Below, one piece after another: positions 1 to 10,545 of a stretch of DNA of 64,000 bases. The position numbers and the translations under genes are program-made. The DNA lies in contig CM036756.1 of assembly GCA_020796225.1 (NCBI GenBank), forward strand, positions 59,798,616-59,862,615. The letters run 5' to 3'. The notes beneath the pieces are model-generated. The model saw nothing but the letters and a program-made list of their open reading frames with translations. It was not told where the DNA came from and ran no database searches. Numbering within the stretch: position 1 is the stretch's first letter; each line of letters begins with the position of its first letter. The DNA is from Arion vulgaris (Eukaryota > Mollusca > Gastropoda > Stylommatophora > Arionidae).

Positions 1-435
1 TCTTAATGATTTTTGAAAATGTTTACACTGTTTTCTGTGTGAAATTTAATATGTTTATTCGTTCTTGTTTGAATTGTTTCTATTTATGAACTTTGTTTCA
101 TAAATATCAGATGTCATATGATTCGTGTTTTGTTTTATGAGTTTATAAGAAGGTTATTATTGCTTTATGTTGTTTTGTTATTGATTGCTAAAAACATTAT
201 CATTTTGCTCTGGAGAACAACCAACTGTTGCTGGGATATTTTGTTTTTCCACAGGAAGATCTCAGCGGAAGTGCACAAATTCATCAGTATAGACGAATGT
301 CCCCAATGTAACGTTCATCTTAAACTTCTGTTTACAATCGTTCACTGGTTGGAGTACGTTAAGCTGCAAAAGTATTTATTCATATCCCCACCAGCCAAAT
401 CCTTTGGAGACGCTACTGTTTACACATAAGCTTAT
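1..435. other. AT-rich stretch without recognised feature
   Basis: The longest open frame (118-429, plus strand, 103 codons) begins with a leucine/isoleucine-rich hydrophobic run but has no recognisable domain and no neighbouring exon-like signals. Such a frame is expected by chance in AT-rich DNA, so I do not call a gene. Confidence 0.5.
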
Positions 436-692
436 TATCAGTATAAGAAAGAGGAAGTCATCATTTTGCGGGCATGTAATGAGAAAGGGAGGTTTAGAAC
501 ATATTGTAACAACTGGTAAAATCGAGGGAAACGAGACAAAGGAAGACTGAGCGAGAAAATTTGTGATAGCCTGACTTCATGGCAGGGAAGAGTGTCACCA
601 TTGGAGATTATAGCAAACACCAGAGACAGAGATTTGTGGTGATCTATGATCGCCTACGTCAGCCGGCATGGCACCTGATGATGATTATGACC
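436..692 (+). pseudogene. LINE-1-type reverse transcriptase, C-terminal fragment
   Basis: Conceptual translation in shifting frames gives GHVMRKGGLEHIV, then a basic stretch, then LTSWQGRV, and ends with a version of the tail SRHGT. This is the C-terminal end seen in many animal non-LTR retrotransposon polyproteins, and it matches the better preserved copy at 28,560-28,940. There is no start codon or reverse transcriptase core, and the frame changes at least twice. It is a dead 5'-truncated insertion, ending next to an (AT)n microsatellite. Confidence 0.6.

Positions 693-693
<1 letters not shown>

Positions 694-730
<37 letters not shown>
694..730. repeat. (AT)n microsatellite
   Basis: Uninterrupted TA/AT dinucleotides for about 37 bp, directly 3' of the LINE tail, a common place for simple-repeat tails of non-LTR elements. 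Confidence 0.95.
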
Positions 731-732
<2 letters not shown>

Positions 733-990
733 GGAGACGGAGAGAGACCGCTTGGGTTAATTAAGTATATTTATGTTGAAGTATATTGGATATTTATTGG
801 CAAACAGTTTTCATAGTTGAATAATACAAACACTAAACACTGAGAAAGAAGTTTTACTAAATCGCAAACAAGTTAATTATACCCAAAGACGGCAATGTTT
901 ACTGTATTTTCACACAACAGGGTAGTGTACTTTTACAGCCAGTTGTTGTGTAGGGAATACACGGTCCATTTCTTTTCAACGAGAGGAAGG

Positions 991-1013
991 GAAAGAGAGA
1001 GAGAGAGAGAGGG
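991..1013. repeat. (GA)n microsatellite
   Basis: Short GA-dinucleotide run with slight interruptions. Confidence 0.9.
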
Positions 1014-1428
1014 AGGGCTTGAGTTAATGAATTATTTGTGTGTACTATATGTCACATTATGTTGTCCTCAGCAAATAGTTTTCGTGATGTATCATCAGAC
1101 ATCTTGATACTGCACTTTTACATTAATGTGTTTTGTATGCGATGCACTGTACACTTGTACAAACTTGGCAATACTTCTGAGATGCGTCTCAGGAAGTAGA
1201 GGCCGCAAGGAAATCTGATCTTCACTGTTCATCGATTTATTCCCAGAATCTACAGGCGGGCGTGCCCTTAATTTAAGGTAAACGCCGGGGTTTGCTATCT
1301 TGGTGAAAGTGGTAATTATGTAGGTGACCTCCAAGCTACCGGAAAGGGTAATTTTCTTACGTGCCCACTTGCTTATTACTACTTATTGATTTGTGTATAT
1401 ATTTTGAAAATATGACATATGTAAATTT

Positions 1429-1628
1429 TTTCCCGATCCAGAAGCACTTGAGCTTTTCAGCTCTTCGGCTCGGTGCCATGGACATCGTAACCCTTTGGTT
1501 CGGTGCCACAAACACCGTAAATCTGGGGAATCTGTGACTTTTCTGCCATCCCGCGGAATTGAACCCGCACACACAGAAGGATAGTCACCCGTAGTCCAAC
1601 GCGCTACGAACACGCTGGGCAGACGGGA
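1429..1628 (-). mobile_element. SINE-A, tRNA-derived SINE
   Basis: Reverse-strand copy of the 200-bp family also found at 4,271, 20,542, 35,446, 36,217, 39,181 and 40,885. Read on the minus strand it has an A-box-like TAGCGCGTTGGAC, a B-box GGGTTCAATTCC about 30 nt later, a conserved non-tRNA body (GGTGTTTGTGGCACCGAACC), and an end at GGATCGGG followed by an A-rich tail. The tRNA-like RNA polymerase III promoter makes this a SINE. It has no coding capacity. Confidence 0.85.
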
Positions 1629-1854
1629 CATATGTACATTTAAGAATGCGTTATACTATAATACACTAAACACTATAGTCAATCTGGTTCCCTATTTACT
1701 AGTTAGCTGGTCAATTAGAAGCCATTTGTCTTCAGACCATCACTCGTCTAACAGATATATATTTCTATATTGACAAACAGTAATATATTGTATCATATGA
1801 AATAATCATTGACACATTTTGATTTGTCAATCGGGCTACTTCTATCTTCAATAC

Positions 1855-2320
1855 CCTGTATAACAGTAAAGATAAGAATACTAAGAGCAAGCATATTCAC
1901 AGTAACAACGTATGTGTGTGCGACTGTTTACAAAGCAACAGAAAAGCTTATAAAAGTTTTTGAATTTAATTGTTACAGAAGAGTTCCCAGTATAACACAG
2001 ACAGGGAGTGAGAACAATTAAATCTGTTCAACAAAAGGAGCTCACTAACTAAAGAAAACTGGCTGATGTTATAAATAACAGTGAGAAACGTTTAGTATTT
2101 GGAACACATAATAAAGACATGCAAGTCTAAAGAAGACAATCATGGATAGACATATTATAGCAAAGAGGAAAATAAGAAGCCCACGGAGAAGATGGATTTA
2201 GATTGTGATAGCTTCTTTAAGCATGTCGGCATTGAAGGTGGACGTATGAGAAAGAAAATTTATGAGGACAATTAGGGTTGCAAAATTTAGATCAGGACAT
2301 GCTATTGTATATCGACTAGC
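1855..2320 (+). pseudogene. LINE-1 C-terminal fragment
   Basis: Translation gives RILRASIFTVTTYVCA and FEFNCYRRVPS, which align by eye with RILRACIFPVATYVCA and FEYKCYRRVLR in the LINE at 58,689-59,698. The following 300 bp also parallel that copy (a HIQRH-like region, then a basic RSPRRRW run) but with several stops and frameshifts. It is a truncated, decayed non-LTR retrotransposon copy. Confidence 0.7.
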
Positions 2321-2514
2321 TAGAAGATGAAGCTGCAACATTCGAAATGTGAATTTACATACAAATATGCGTATTTTATGAACACTGGAAGAAAGAATAA
2401 ATCAGGAAGATGTTGAAAGTGATGAATTAGAGAAATATCAAATAGTTTGTACACATAAAAAGTTATACAATAAATTTTAATGCAAAGGGTTGATTTCATT
2501 GCACAGTTTATTTT

Positions 2515-2840
2515 TCATTTGGCCGTTCTCTCTTCGCAGAAATGGCAAGCTGCCTGCAGAGAGTATTTGACTAACTCCATAGGTCCAGTAACATTTCTAA
2601 TGATTTCCTGAAAAATTGCATTCGTGAAACTAAGAACAGGATTCAAATTCAAACATACGACTTTCGAACCTTCAAAATACAGAGCAAACAGCTTGACCAC
2701 TTCATGAAAGAGACATAACATCGTTATCAAAATCATCAGATCCGTCTTCACAGCAACGTTTGACTGCAATGGACTTCCAACATCCTCTGTCACTTTCTTG
2801 GATGTTGACTCTGCAAATCTGTAATGTGTCCATCTCTTGA
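2515..2840 (-). other. Unrecognised open frame (about 92 codons from ATG)
   Basis: The minus strand holds an open frame from ATG at 2,793 to a stop near 2,515, and the same frame stays open for about 15 codons upstream. Composition is protein-like: a hydrophobic helix (LMILITMLCLFHEVVKLFAL) and two cysteines near the end (CHFCEE). I recognise no family. It may be a fragment of an unidentified element or a chance frame. A weak acceptor-like ttgcag lies just upstream on the coding strand, but no partner exon is evident. Confidence 0.15.
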
Positions 2841-3089
2841 AGCTTCCTTCCCACTTTTTCTAGGATCATTGTATTTTGCTCGTCTATTGTAATTTTGATC
2901 TATGGACCATGTCTCGCCATGTGTCCAACATATTTTATATTTTTGATTTTTACTACATGTAGTAATATTTGTTTCACTATTAACGTTTCTATAACTTTTA
3001 TAATCTCTTTTCATTCTATGAAACACGACCTGATCTTTTCTTTATCCCATCTTCAAAAAGAACATAACCGTTTGTTGAAAACTAAGTTA

Positions 3090-3345
3090 GTTAAAGTTAA
3101 TTGCATATCCTTTACAGGAATTTGCGAATTAATCCCAGTTTTTAAAAAAACTCTGTTTGTGATTATTCTAGGCATTAATACGTTCAGTAGTTTGCCATTG
3201 CTTTCCGAACGGGTGATGCCATCGTTCTTTTGTGAAAATCCACGCGAAACAATTTGCAACCAAACTTTCCACAGCATGAATCGAACTCAGAACGTCGGGA
3301 TTAATAAACCGAGTCACTATCCCCTAAGTCACAGACGCCACCATT
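3090..3345 (-). mobile_element. SINE-E, tRNA-related SINE
   Basis: Nearly the same sequence occurs at 51,050-51,290 (minus) and, in the opposite orientation and partly, at 38,925-39,110. On the minus strand the head reads like a tRNA-derived module with a B-box-like GAGTTCGATTCA, followed by a body containing GGAAAGCAATGGCAAACTAC. Copy number in the window, the promoter-like head and lack of coding support a SINE call. Confidence 0.65.
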
Positions 3346-4270
3346 GAAAACTAAACAGAAGACAAAAGATTTCGGGTAAGTAGAAAAGGAAACATTTAGA
3401 GAAAAATTACAAGATGAATAGAGAATTGTTTGACTGAATACACCAACGTGTCCTAGGACAGGGTGCCATGGAAATAGTTTGATTTCAATTGCAGTTGATT
3501 TTCAATAAGAATGCACCCAAAGTCCACAGTAAACAGAGTCTTCTACAACAGAACATCAGAAAAGAAGGCGAGAGGCAGACCACTAAATCCTGTCAAATAG
3601 AAAATAACAATCACCCAAGTCACCAGCACAGCGCAAGAAAAAAGGAGCAAACCACGACACTAGGCAATAATCCGGTAGCAGTGTGACGACAACAGAAGAA
3701 GATTCGTGTTGCATTTAATCAATCAACTAATCAGTGAATCAACAATTCTGTTAGGGGTCGCGAACCTGTGATCAGGCGTTCATGTTACATCCACACGAAG
3801 GTGTGACATTTCCGCTATATATTCTAATTGCTACGTAACGAAAGAGTGAACACTCTGATATGATCAAACCTGAATGATTTTTTTACAATGCATTAAAATA
3901 ACTGTAAATCATTTGTGAAACTGCCGTAAAGGAAATGTTAAAAGTCTAATTTCACGTCACTTCTAATGTCAAGAATGATCAATCTTAAATTTACTCTAAC
4001 ATTGATACCTGTCTGACACTAAACTGAAGAGAATACAAAATTAATCAAATCAGGATTTATTTCCCAGTCTTGCTTTAGCATCCAAATGATAATTGATCGA
4101 CATGAGCGCACTTGTGATCGGACAAAATATCGAATTTTGAAAATGAAGAATTTGAACCTAGGACCAGATTTTTATCTTTGTTAGATTGAGGTAAAAGTTA
4201 GCAAGAGATGGAAATGAATAGAAGGAAATCAAATGTAAAACATAGTATTTTTTCCTTTAAAAAAAATGAA
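3346..4270. other. No gene or recognised repeat
   Basis: AT-rich sequence with only short chance frames (for example 3,489-3,686). I see no repeat shared with other parts of the window. Confidence 0.5.
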
Positions 4271-4478
4271 TGCCCGTCTGCCCAGCGTGTTCGTAGCGCG
4301 TTGGACTACGGGTGACTATTCCTCTGTGTGTGCGGGTTCAATTCCGCGGGATGGCAGTAATTGCCACAGATTCCCAGATTTACGGTGTTCGTGGCACCGA
4401 ACCGAAGGGTTACGATGTCCATGGACCGAGCCGAAGAGCTGAAAAGCTCAAGTGCTTCTGGATCGGGAAAACAAAAAA
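4271..4478 (+). mobile_element. SINE-A copy
   Basis: Plus-strand copy starting GCCCGTCTGCCCAGCG, with A-box TAGCGCGTTGGAC, B-box GGGTTCAATTCC, the conserved body and a GGATCGGGAAAAC-type A-rich end. One internal change lies in the tRNA-like 3' part (GGCAGTAATTGCC rather than GGCAGAAAAGCC). Confidence 0.88.
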
Positions 4479-4893
4479 CCAGAAAACTGCCGTTACTGTC
4501 TGTAGTACCGCTTGTTAGGGCGATGTAGGACAGATGGGACGAGAGACTGATGAATTTATTGGCCTCATGACTTGTTCAGTCCCCGCGAAGCTGTTCAGGT
4601 TAGGATTTTTCATTTATGCTCATGACAGAAAAAAATTCTTGGCTTTAATGTGAATTGAAAAACGGGTCTCTATCGCATGGGAGACGCGCTCTAATCTATT
4701 TGGCAAGGCTTCTTCCGTAGTTTTTAACATATTTTAAAAACCTTTAAAACTAAAATCAATATGCAATGGATCTGATGAAAGAAAAATACCAAGAACAAGC
4801 ACATTTCTATTGGCAGCGTATGAGTATGAAAAATTGATATTTTACAAGGTATGGGGGAAAACATAAATGTGTTTTTTTAATGTGCTCCTCAGA

Positions 4894-5062
4894 CAGGGTC
4901 GTGCTATGATACAGAGAGGCGGCCACATCAGGTGGCACCGTAAGTGGGGCGGCATAAGCATCGAAATAAAAATTCCAACTGAAAGTTATTTTAAAAAAAA
5001 AAATTAAGGGACGGCATTTCAAAGACTTGCATCATACTGAGAAAATTTACCGCACGGCGCTG
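4894..5062. mobile_element. hAT-like MITE, family M1
   Basis: About 169 bp beginning CAGGGTCGTGC and ending GCACGGCGCTG, so the ends are inverted repeats with the CAG...CTG form seen in hAT elements. Flanks are TCCTCAGA (4,886-4,893) and ACTTCAGA (5,063-5,070), a 6/8 match for an 8-bp target duplication. Copies at 16,295-16,472 and 47,059-47,234 share the interior and have better flanking duplications. It is non-coding, so a transposase would be needed in trans. Confidence 0.75.
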
Positions 5063-5149
5063 ACTTCAGACATATGATTTTGATACAGATATTTGTTAAA
5101 TTAACACAATCTAAATTTGGTCATTCAAGATTGCATACACATTACATGA

Positions 5150-5645
5150 CTGAGTGTGTTTAACATCAGAGTAACTAGAATGTAGATACATCTCAAGTGG
5201 GCTTTAATATAGAGATTAATAAAATAAAGTAGGTTTTATTCTAACGTTGGCTGCAATACAGTAAACTTAAAGCTGACTGACTGACATTGGGCTTCCTAAT
5301 TAAAACTTGCCAACATCAGATGAGCTTCATTAGAAATCTGACATCAATAAAGTAGATTTCATGACACTGATGACTGAAATAGTGACTTAAAACAAAGTTG
5401 ACTGGTAGACGTTTGGACTGATTATAGATTCAACATATAGTTGACTTCATTATAAATTTGGTTGCAATAAATTATAAACCATTGTATAAAACTGACTGCA
5501 AGAATGTTCGTCGTATTAAAAATCTTTTTGAAACACAATGAACTTCTACTCAACGTTGATTGACACACGGTGGACTTCAATGGATATATAGTGAATTTTA
5601 ATATACAAACATTAGACTTCAGTACAATCCTAACATATGCTAGCG
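5150..5645. repeat. Degenerate minisatellite (about 40 bp period)
   Basis: Irregular repeats of phrases like 'ttgacttcat', 'gtggacttcaat' and 'aactt' with a 35-45 bp period. The same vocabulary recurs at 6,655-6,890 and in much better condition at 8,075-8,510, suggesting one array broken by later insertions. Confidence 0.55.
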
Positions 5646-5694
5646 AGAGTTGGAACTATAGATAAAGAAAGCAAGTTGAATGCATTTGAAAAAT

Positions 5695-5800
5695 AGATGT
5701 TTGCGAAAAATAATGAATATAAAATGGAACGAATTCAGGAGAAGTGATGAAATTAGAGAAATGTCTCTGGTCAATCACTAGTTATAGATGTTATAAGAAT
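5695..5800 (+). pseudogene. LINE-2 fragment
   Basis: Encodes NIKWNEFRRSDEIREMS, matching MNLKWNEFRRSDEIRDMSGQ of the LINE-2 copy on the minus strand at 24,170-24,500. It ends after about 30 codons with stops. Only this small piece of the reverse transcriptase C-terminal region is present. Confidence 0.6.
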
Positions 5801-5811
5801 GATATGATAAT

Positions 5812-6404
5812 AGCTGTCCATCGCAAGCGATGATGACAACAATCTCAGACGTGTACTGTTGCACCTCTCTGGTGTGTGCGGAGGTGACTGTAGAGTCCAA
5901 TCCTAGAACAGAATCCCTGACCACAGGTGGGCATACATGATCAAGGTTAGACATGTGCGTGTTGTGTGCTCTGTATTTTCGCGCTGCTCGTTTTCTCTGT
6001 GACTCAACAATACGATGATTCTCAGCTATTCGGGTTCCTCTTTGTTGTTACAGCGCCACATTTGGCGATCTTGCGCAAGGGATTCCCAGCACGTATTGTC
6101 TATATCGAAGCATTTCAGAGACACTTTAAGAGTGTCTTTAAAGCGTTTTTCTGTCCACCAGCTAAACGTCTGCTCCCTTCAAGCTCGCCATACATCAACT
6201 GTTTTGGGATGCGTTTATCAGGCATTCGAGCAACGTGACCGACCCATCTCAGTTGGGCCTTCTGCAACAGGGTGTTGACGCTTGGGATCTTTGCTCTTGT
6301 GAGGACTTCGCTGTCTGGAATTTTGTCCTGCCAGTTTATTTTTAGTATTCTGCGTAGACAGCTTGTGTGGAAATGGTTTAATTTTCTTCCGTGTCTTGAT
6401 ATGA
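5812..6404 (-). pseudogene. LINE-3 C-terminal region with zinc-finger-like tail
   Basis: Minus-strand translation reads LRRILKINWQDKI, then VNTLLQKAQLRWVGHVARM and PDKRIPKQLMYGEL, the signature of the C-terminal region of many animal non-LTR retrotransposons. After a frame break the tail continues as VCPPVVRDSV...GLDSTV, a decayed CxxC...HLRTH-like finger common at the end of these proteins. The 3' 320 bp are repeated at 46,549-46,880. The 5' end abuts a plus-strand LINE-2 fragment at about 6,405. Confidence 0.75.
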
Positions 6405-6640
6405 TGGAGATATGTTGGACACACCTTGAGAAGAAATGATCAAAGAATAGCAAAACAGGCATTGAAGTGGGATGCAGAGGGTTCAAGAAAGAGAAGACGA
6501 CATAGGGAGAACATGAAATGAACTTTGCTGAGAGACAAGAAATATCGATCTCAGTTCTATGGAAGAGAATGAGCGAGTTGCCCACGATAGAGTGGTATGG
6601 AGAAATTGCTTGCAGGCCCTATGTAACATATAACGGTACG
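6405..6640 (+). pseudogene. LINE-2 C-terminal fragment
   Basis: Plus-strand sequence GATATGTTGGACACACC... decodes, across frame breaks, to YVGHTLRRNDQRI, KQALKWDAEGSRKR and the terminal LLAGPM, paralleling the LINE-2 copy at 24,170-24,500. It joins LINE-3 (opposite strand) with no spacer, so either LINE-2 inserted into LINE-3 or two truncated insertions meet head to head. Confidence 0.7.
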
Positions 6641-6654
6641 AAAGGAATTATTAT

Positions 6655-6890
6655 TATTACAGACTTCAATAGACGGTCAGCTTCAATAGACGTACAGTCG
6701 ACTTCAGTATGCATACATTCAATTTCGAACTGACATAGTAAACTGCAACATACATACTGTGAGCTTCAACAGATATAGCGAACTGCAATAGACGTACAGT
6801 GGACTTCATCAATGGACACATTGAACTGCAATAGGCATGCAGTGGACTTCATCAATGTACATAGTGAACTGCAATATGCATACCCCCATT
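6655..6890. repeat. Minisatellite block, 'acttcaatagac/gaactgcaatag' type
   Basis: Alternating phrases 'agtggacttcatcaat', 'gaactgcaatagac' and 'atacagt' with a period near 40 bp. This is the same unit as 8,075-8,510, here bounded by LINE-2 on the left and the RNase H LINE on the right. Confidence 0.75.
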
Positions 6891-7885
6891 GTGAAGATGA
6901 GATATATGCTTGGCCTTCTGTCACTACGCTCCAGTCATGCAATCGCCCAGACCAAGGCATGTATGCGGGTTACTGCGGATAGGAGACATTCACTGCACAA
7001 GAACACTAATGATGTTAAAAGAATCAAGCGTGGCATGTCGTGGATGGCACAGACTGAGAGAACAATTGGCTAGGTGACCACGGTTGCGACCCTACTAAAA
7101 GGGGAAGAATGGATCCCAACAGATAGTAGCATGACCAACTATATCAACGTTATCATTACTCTTGGAAGAGAATGTAGAGATTGGAGCAACATGAAGGCTG
7201 ATCTCACTGTTAAGCAGTTGATAGAAGATAATGCAAGGAATGATGATGTTGTATATACCGATGGGTCGGTTCATCGTGGTGAGATGTAAGGCTGGGTTAT
7301 TTTTGGGTAATGTCCATGGTAGAGTTGTTGCAGAGCGAAGTGGAGCGTACATAACAACTACTTCTAGTATGAGGATGGAGGTTGAGGCCGTTATTGCTGC
7401 CCTCCATTGGATCTCTGGAACTTTATTTACTGGGGCAGTTGTTGTGTCTGACTCTCAGTCGATGCTTCACAAGATCCAGAAGGGCAGGTTTCGGTATGAG
7501 TGGATGCCATCTATATAAGTTTCTAACCTACAGAGACTTACGTGGATATGCTGTCCTGGACATGCGGGTGTTTACGGTAATGAGAGAGCGGACAGGCTTG
7601 CATCAACAGCATCGATTGTTGGAGTGAAGATGGGTAGGGGATATTCTTCGGTCTTTTCGCGACTGTCTGTTGGATGATGACACTAAAATAGATGTTGAAT
7701 CGATTCAGCGATTTAGGCAGTTTGGGGTTACCCGTTGTACAATTAGAATTGGAGGCCTGAGGGGAAGAGTGAGAGGTGTGTTTAATCAGCGAGCCACGGG
7801 AACCATCAGTATGTATACCCTTCGATATCTGTTGGGGAGACTGAGCACCTATGGGTCTGCCCAGTGCAATGACGTCAGTTTGTAA
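6891..7885 (+). pseudogene. LINE-6 C-terminal half with RNase H domain
   Basis: Several frames join into one ancestral polyprotein tail. Positions 7,074-7,289 end in DDVVYTDGSVHRGEM, the first strand of an RNase HI fold with its catalytic aspartate (YTDGS). After a shift, 7,330-7,470 give MRMEVEAVIAAL (catalytic glutamate) and VVVSDSQSMLHKIQ (second aspartate). A further shift gives PGHAGVYGNERADRLAS, the His/Asp end of RNase H. A last open block (7,625-7,884) gives RSFRDCLLDDD to QCNDVSL and a stop. RNase H domains of this type follow the reverse transcriptase in several LINE clades. At least three frame changes make the copy dead. Confidence 0.85.
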
Positions 7886-8074
7886 CAAATCAACCATGAC
7901 ATACAGGATTTCACAGACATAGTGAATGCAGAATTCATCAGATGAGCGGAGGAATGGAAGTGGATAGTTAGGAGAATAGATTTTAGTGAGCTATGTGTGC
8001 ATTCTTCTGAAGTAACACATAGTCCACATAATATCTAATCTACATACATGCAACTGTCATTGTATCTAACTACA

Positions 8075-8510
8075 ATACAGTGACTTCATCAATAGACATA
8101 ATGAACTGCAATATATATGCATTGGACTTTAATATATGCATAGTGAACTGTAATATACATTTTGTGGACTTCATCAAATAGACATAATGAACTGCAATGA
8201 AACAGTGAACTAAAAGACATAGAACTGCAAAGACATACAGTGAACTCCAAATAGACATAATGAACTGCAATAGACAGACAGTGAACTCCAAATAGACATA
8301 TTGAACTGCAATAGACATACTGTGGACTTCCAATAGACATAGTGAACTGTAATAGACATACTGTTGGCTTCAAATAGACATAGTGAACTGCAATAGACAT
8401 ACAGACAACTGATATATACATTACAGACAACTCCAATAGACATACAGAAAATGTCAATGTGCATACAATGGACTTCAACAGGCAGACATTAAAGTCAACA
8501 AGCCCTGACT
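8075..8510. repeat. Minisatellite, about 40-bp unit
   Basis: Roughly ten units alternating 'atagtgaactgcaatagac' and 'atacagtggacttcaa'. Spurious minus-strand frames (rich in SSLCLF and VHYVYL) come from the repeat and are not genes. Confidence 0.9.
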
Positions 8511-9069
8511 GAAGCCACAGTTGCTTCATCAGAAAACTGTATAAAACAATTAGTTTATCTCGACAACTTGACACTCGGCAGTAGCATAGTAGCTAATGCG
8601 CACTTGCCTAAATAAATTGTACTGTTAAAGACTTTATGTCACTATTTCACTTCCTGGTTTAAAAAAAAATGAAACAGTGTTATTCAGTATCTGGGGGAAA
8701 AAATGAGTCAAATAATTTAATAACTTTTTAGAGTGACCTACTCAATATAACATGAACTAAAGTGAAATATTCCATTACTGTGTTATTTGAGGAAGAATTT
8801 GGTTGGAGAGTTTCAACACTTTTAAAGCATAGAACAATTGTTTTATTGTGAGATAATATCTCAGAAAGAACATTGTCGTGAAGAAATATAGTTAGAAGCT
8901 GGGTAGAAAGACGATAAGAAGGTAGAGAAATGAGTCTCCTAGATTGGGCAATCAACAGAGGAACGCGTCCATATCCATGTGGAACAACTTTTAATGTGTT
9001 GTCAATTTATGAAAAGTAACCAATTTCGGAAATGGAAAATACATTGTCCCAAAAAAAGTTGAATACCAT
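8511..9069. other. No gene or recognised repeat
   Basis: AT-rich unique-looking sequence. The only frame above 70 codons (8,728-8,955, minus) has no recognisable domain. Confidence 0.45.
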
Positions 9070-9540
9070 TATATACAACTAAACAATTACATACAACTAA
9101 AAAGTTACATACAACCATAAAAGTTACATACAACCATAAAAGTTACATACAACCAAAAAGTTACATGCACCAATGAAAGTTACATACCAACCAAAAAGTT
9201 ACATACAACCATAAAAGTTACATAACAGTTACATACAGTCAAAAAGTTACATACAACCAAAAAGTTACATACAACCAAAAAGTTACATAACAAAGACATA
9301 CAACCAAAAGTTACATTACAAGCAAAAAGTTACATTACAAGCAAAAAGTTACATACAACCAAAAAAGTTACATACAACCATAAAAGTTATGTACAACCAA
9401 AAAACTTACATACAACTAAAACGCTACAAGCAACCAAAAAGTTACATACAAATACAAATGTTACATGCAAACATAAAAGTTACATACAACTAAAATGTTA
9501 CATACAACCAAAAAGTTACAAAAAACTAAAAAGTTACAGT
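9070..9540. repeat. Minisatellite, 17-18 bp unit (AAAAGTTACATACAACC)
   Basis: About 27 tandem units of AAAAGTTACATACAACC with variable A-run length (2-5 A). Length slippage between units (16-19 bp) suggests replication slippage at the A tract. Confidence 0.93.
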
Positions 9541-9731
9541 GATAAAAATTCTATAATTTCAACGACCTGCTAATATGAATCTATGTATTTCATGCGTATG
9601 TAACAAACACAGTGACAGTCCCAATAGTAGTCACAGTAACAATGCAGCAATTGGGTCTTGTTCTGTGATCCACAAGTAAAAAGAAGTGGAGGAGTGCAGT
9701 AAATTAACAGAAAGGAGCACAGAAAATTAAT

Positions 9732-9920
9732 CGCCCAAGTGGTTACAGGGGCCCAAATTTTGGGTGTAAAGAACAGAACCACTGTTACCTACCACGCATG
9801 TCGTAAGAGGCGACTAAGAAGATTTGGATGAAATCGGATTCATGTGTCCTAAACGTGTAGAAGTCTATAGTTTAGGGGCCTATCAAACCAATGTGCAACG
9901 TATACACGTTCTTGGCAAAG
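9732..9920 (+). mobile_element. SINE-B copy
   Basis: Starts CGCCCAAGTGGTTACAGGGG and contains AACCACTGTTACCTACCACG and CATGTCGTAAGAGGCGACTA, as in the complete copy at 18,426-18,909. The 3' part is shorter and more diverged, ending near the ACGTATACACG region. Confidence 0.75.
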
Positions 9921-10149
9921 ATCAAACATATCACAGAGTGATTAAAATTGGTCGGGAAGAACGAACGCAAAGAAGTAGAAAAAGCAAATTAATATTAAGA
10001 TAACTATAATAAATATTGCTCTATGTTTGCGTTTTCTCTTACCAATTAAGTATTCTTTGTGATCTTTGTGGTTTTGTCAGAACGTATGTTGCGACCCTGT
10101 TAAACGTATTGTAAGCCAAATATAAACATAATTTCGGCCAAAGCGTTTA

Positions 10150-10545
10150 CATATTATCTAACACACGGAAAGAGAGGTTTACAGAAATATGGCCACCCCT
10201 AACCTTAATGACAACATCAACCGCCTTGCAAGAAGAGATCAGATCACCATTTTTAGACTTCGAGATCAACACATAACACTTAATAATCACATGAAAAGAA
10301 TTCAACCACAACACACCCCAGAGTGCCAGCTGTGTGCACATCATCATGAAACCGTTCACCACCACCTCTTCAGGTGTCAATCACTAGATGACGTCAGGAA
10401 GATGGTACAGACAGGGATCATAGAAATCACCTACATTTTCGCCCCTAGGCACGTAGAAGCCAGTAGTAAAGAACTAGCTGTTAGATTGACTAGAGCGGCT
10501 ACGATATCAGAGAGTGAACTGCAATGACAGAACTTACATTATTAA
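10150..10545 (+). pseudogene. LINE-7 C-terminal zinc-knuckle fragment
   Basis: The open frame 10,189-10,527 encodes DNINRLARRDQITIFRLRD, then a cysteine-histidine cluster C-x2-C-x6-H-x4-C (CQLC...HHHLFRC). A basic RLxRxxQxxIFRLR helix followed by this metal-binding knot is typical of the extreme C-terminus of LINEs that carry an RNase H domain (compare LINE-6 at 6,891). The residue after the motif should be G-H in most relatives but here is DQH. It is a fragment with no upstream reverse transcriptase. Confidence 0.7.

Noticed and set aside
2895..3347. 150-codon plus-strand open frame
   Set aside because: Its second half reads through SINE-E (3,090-3,345) and the first half has no motif; likely chance.
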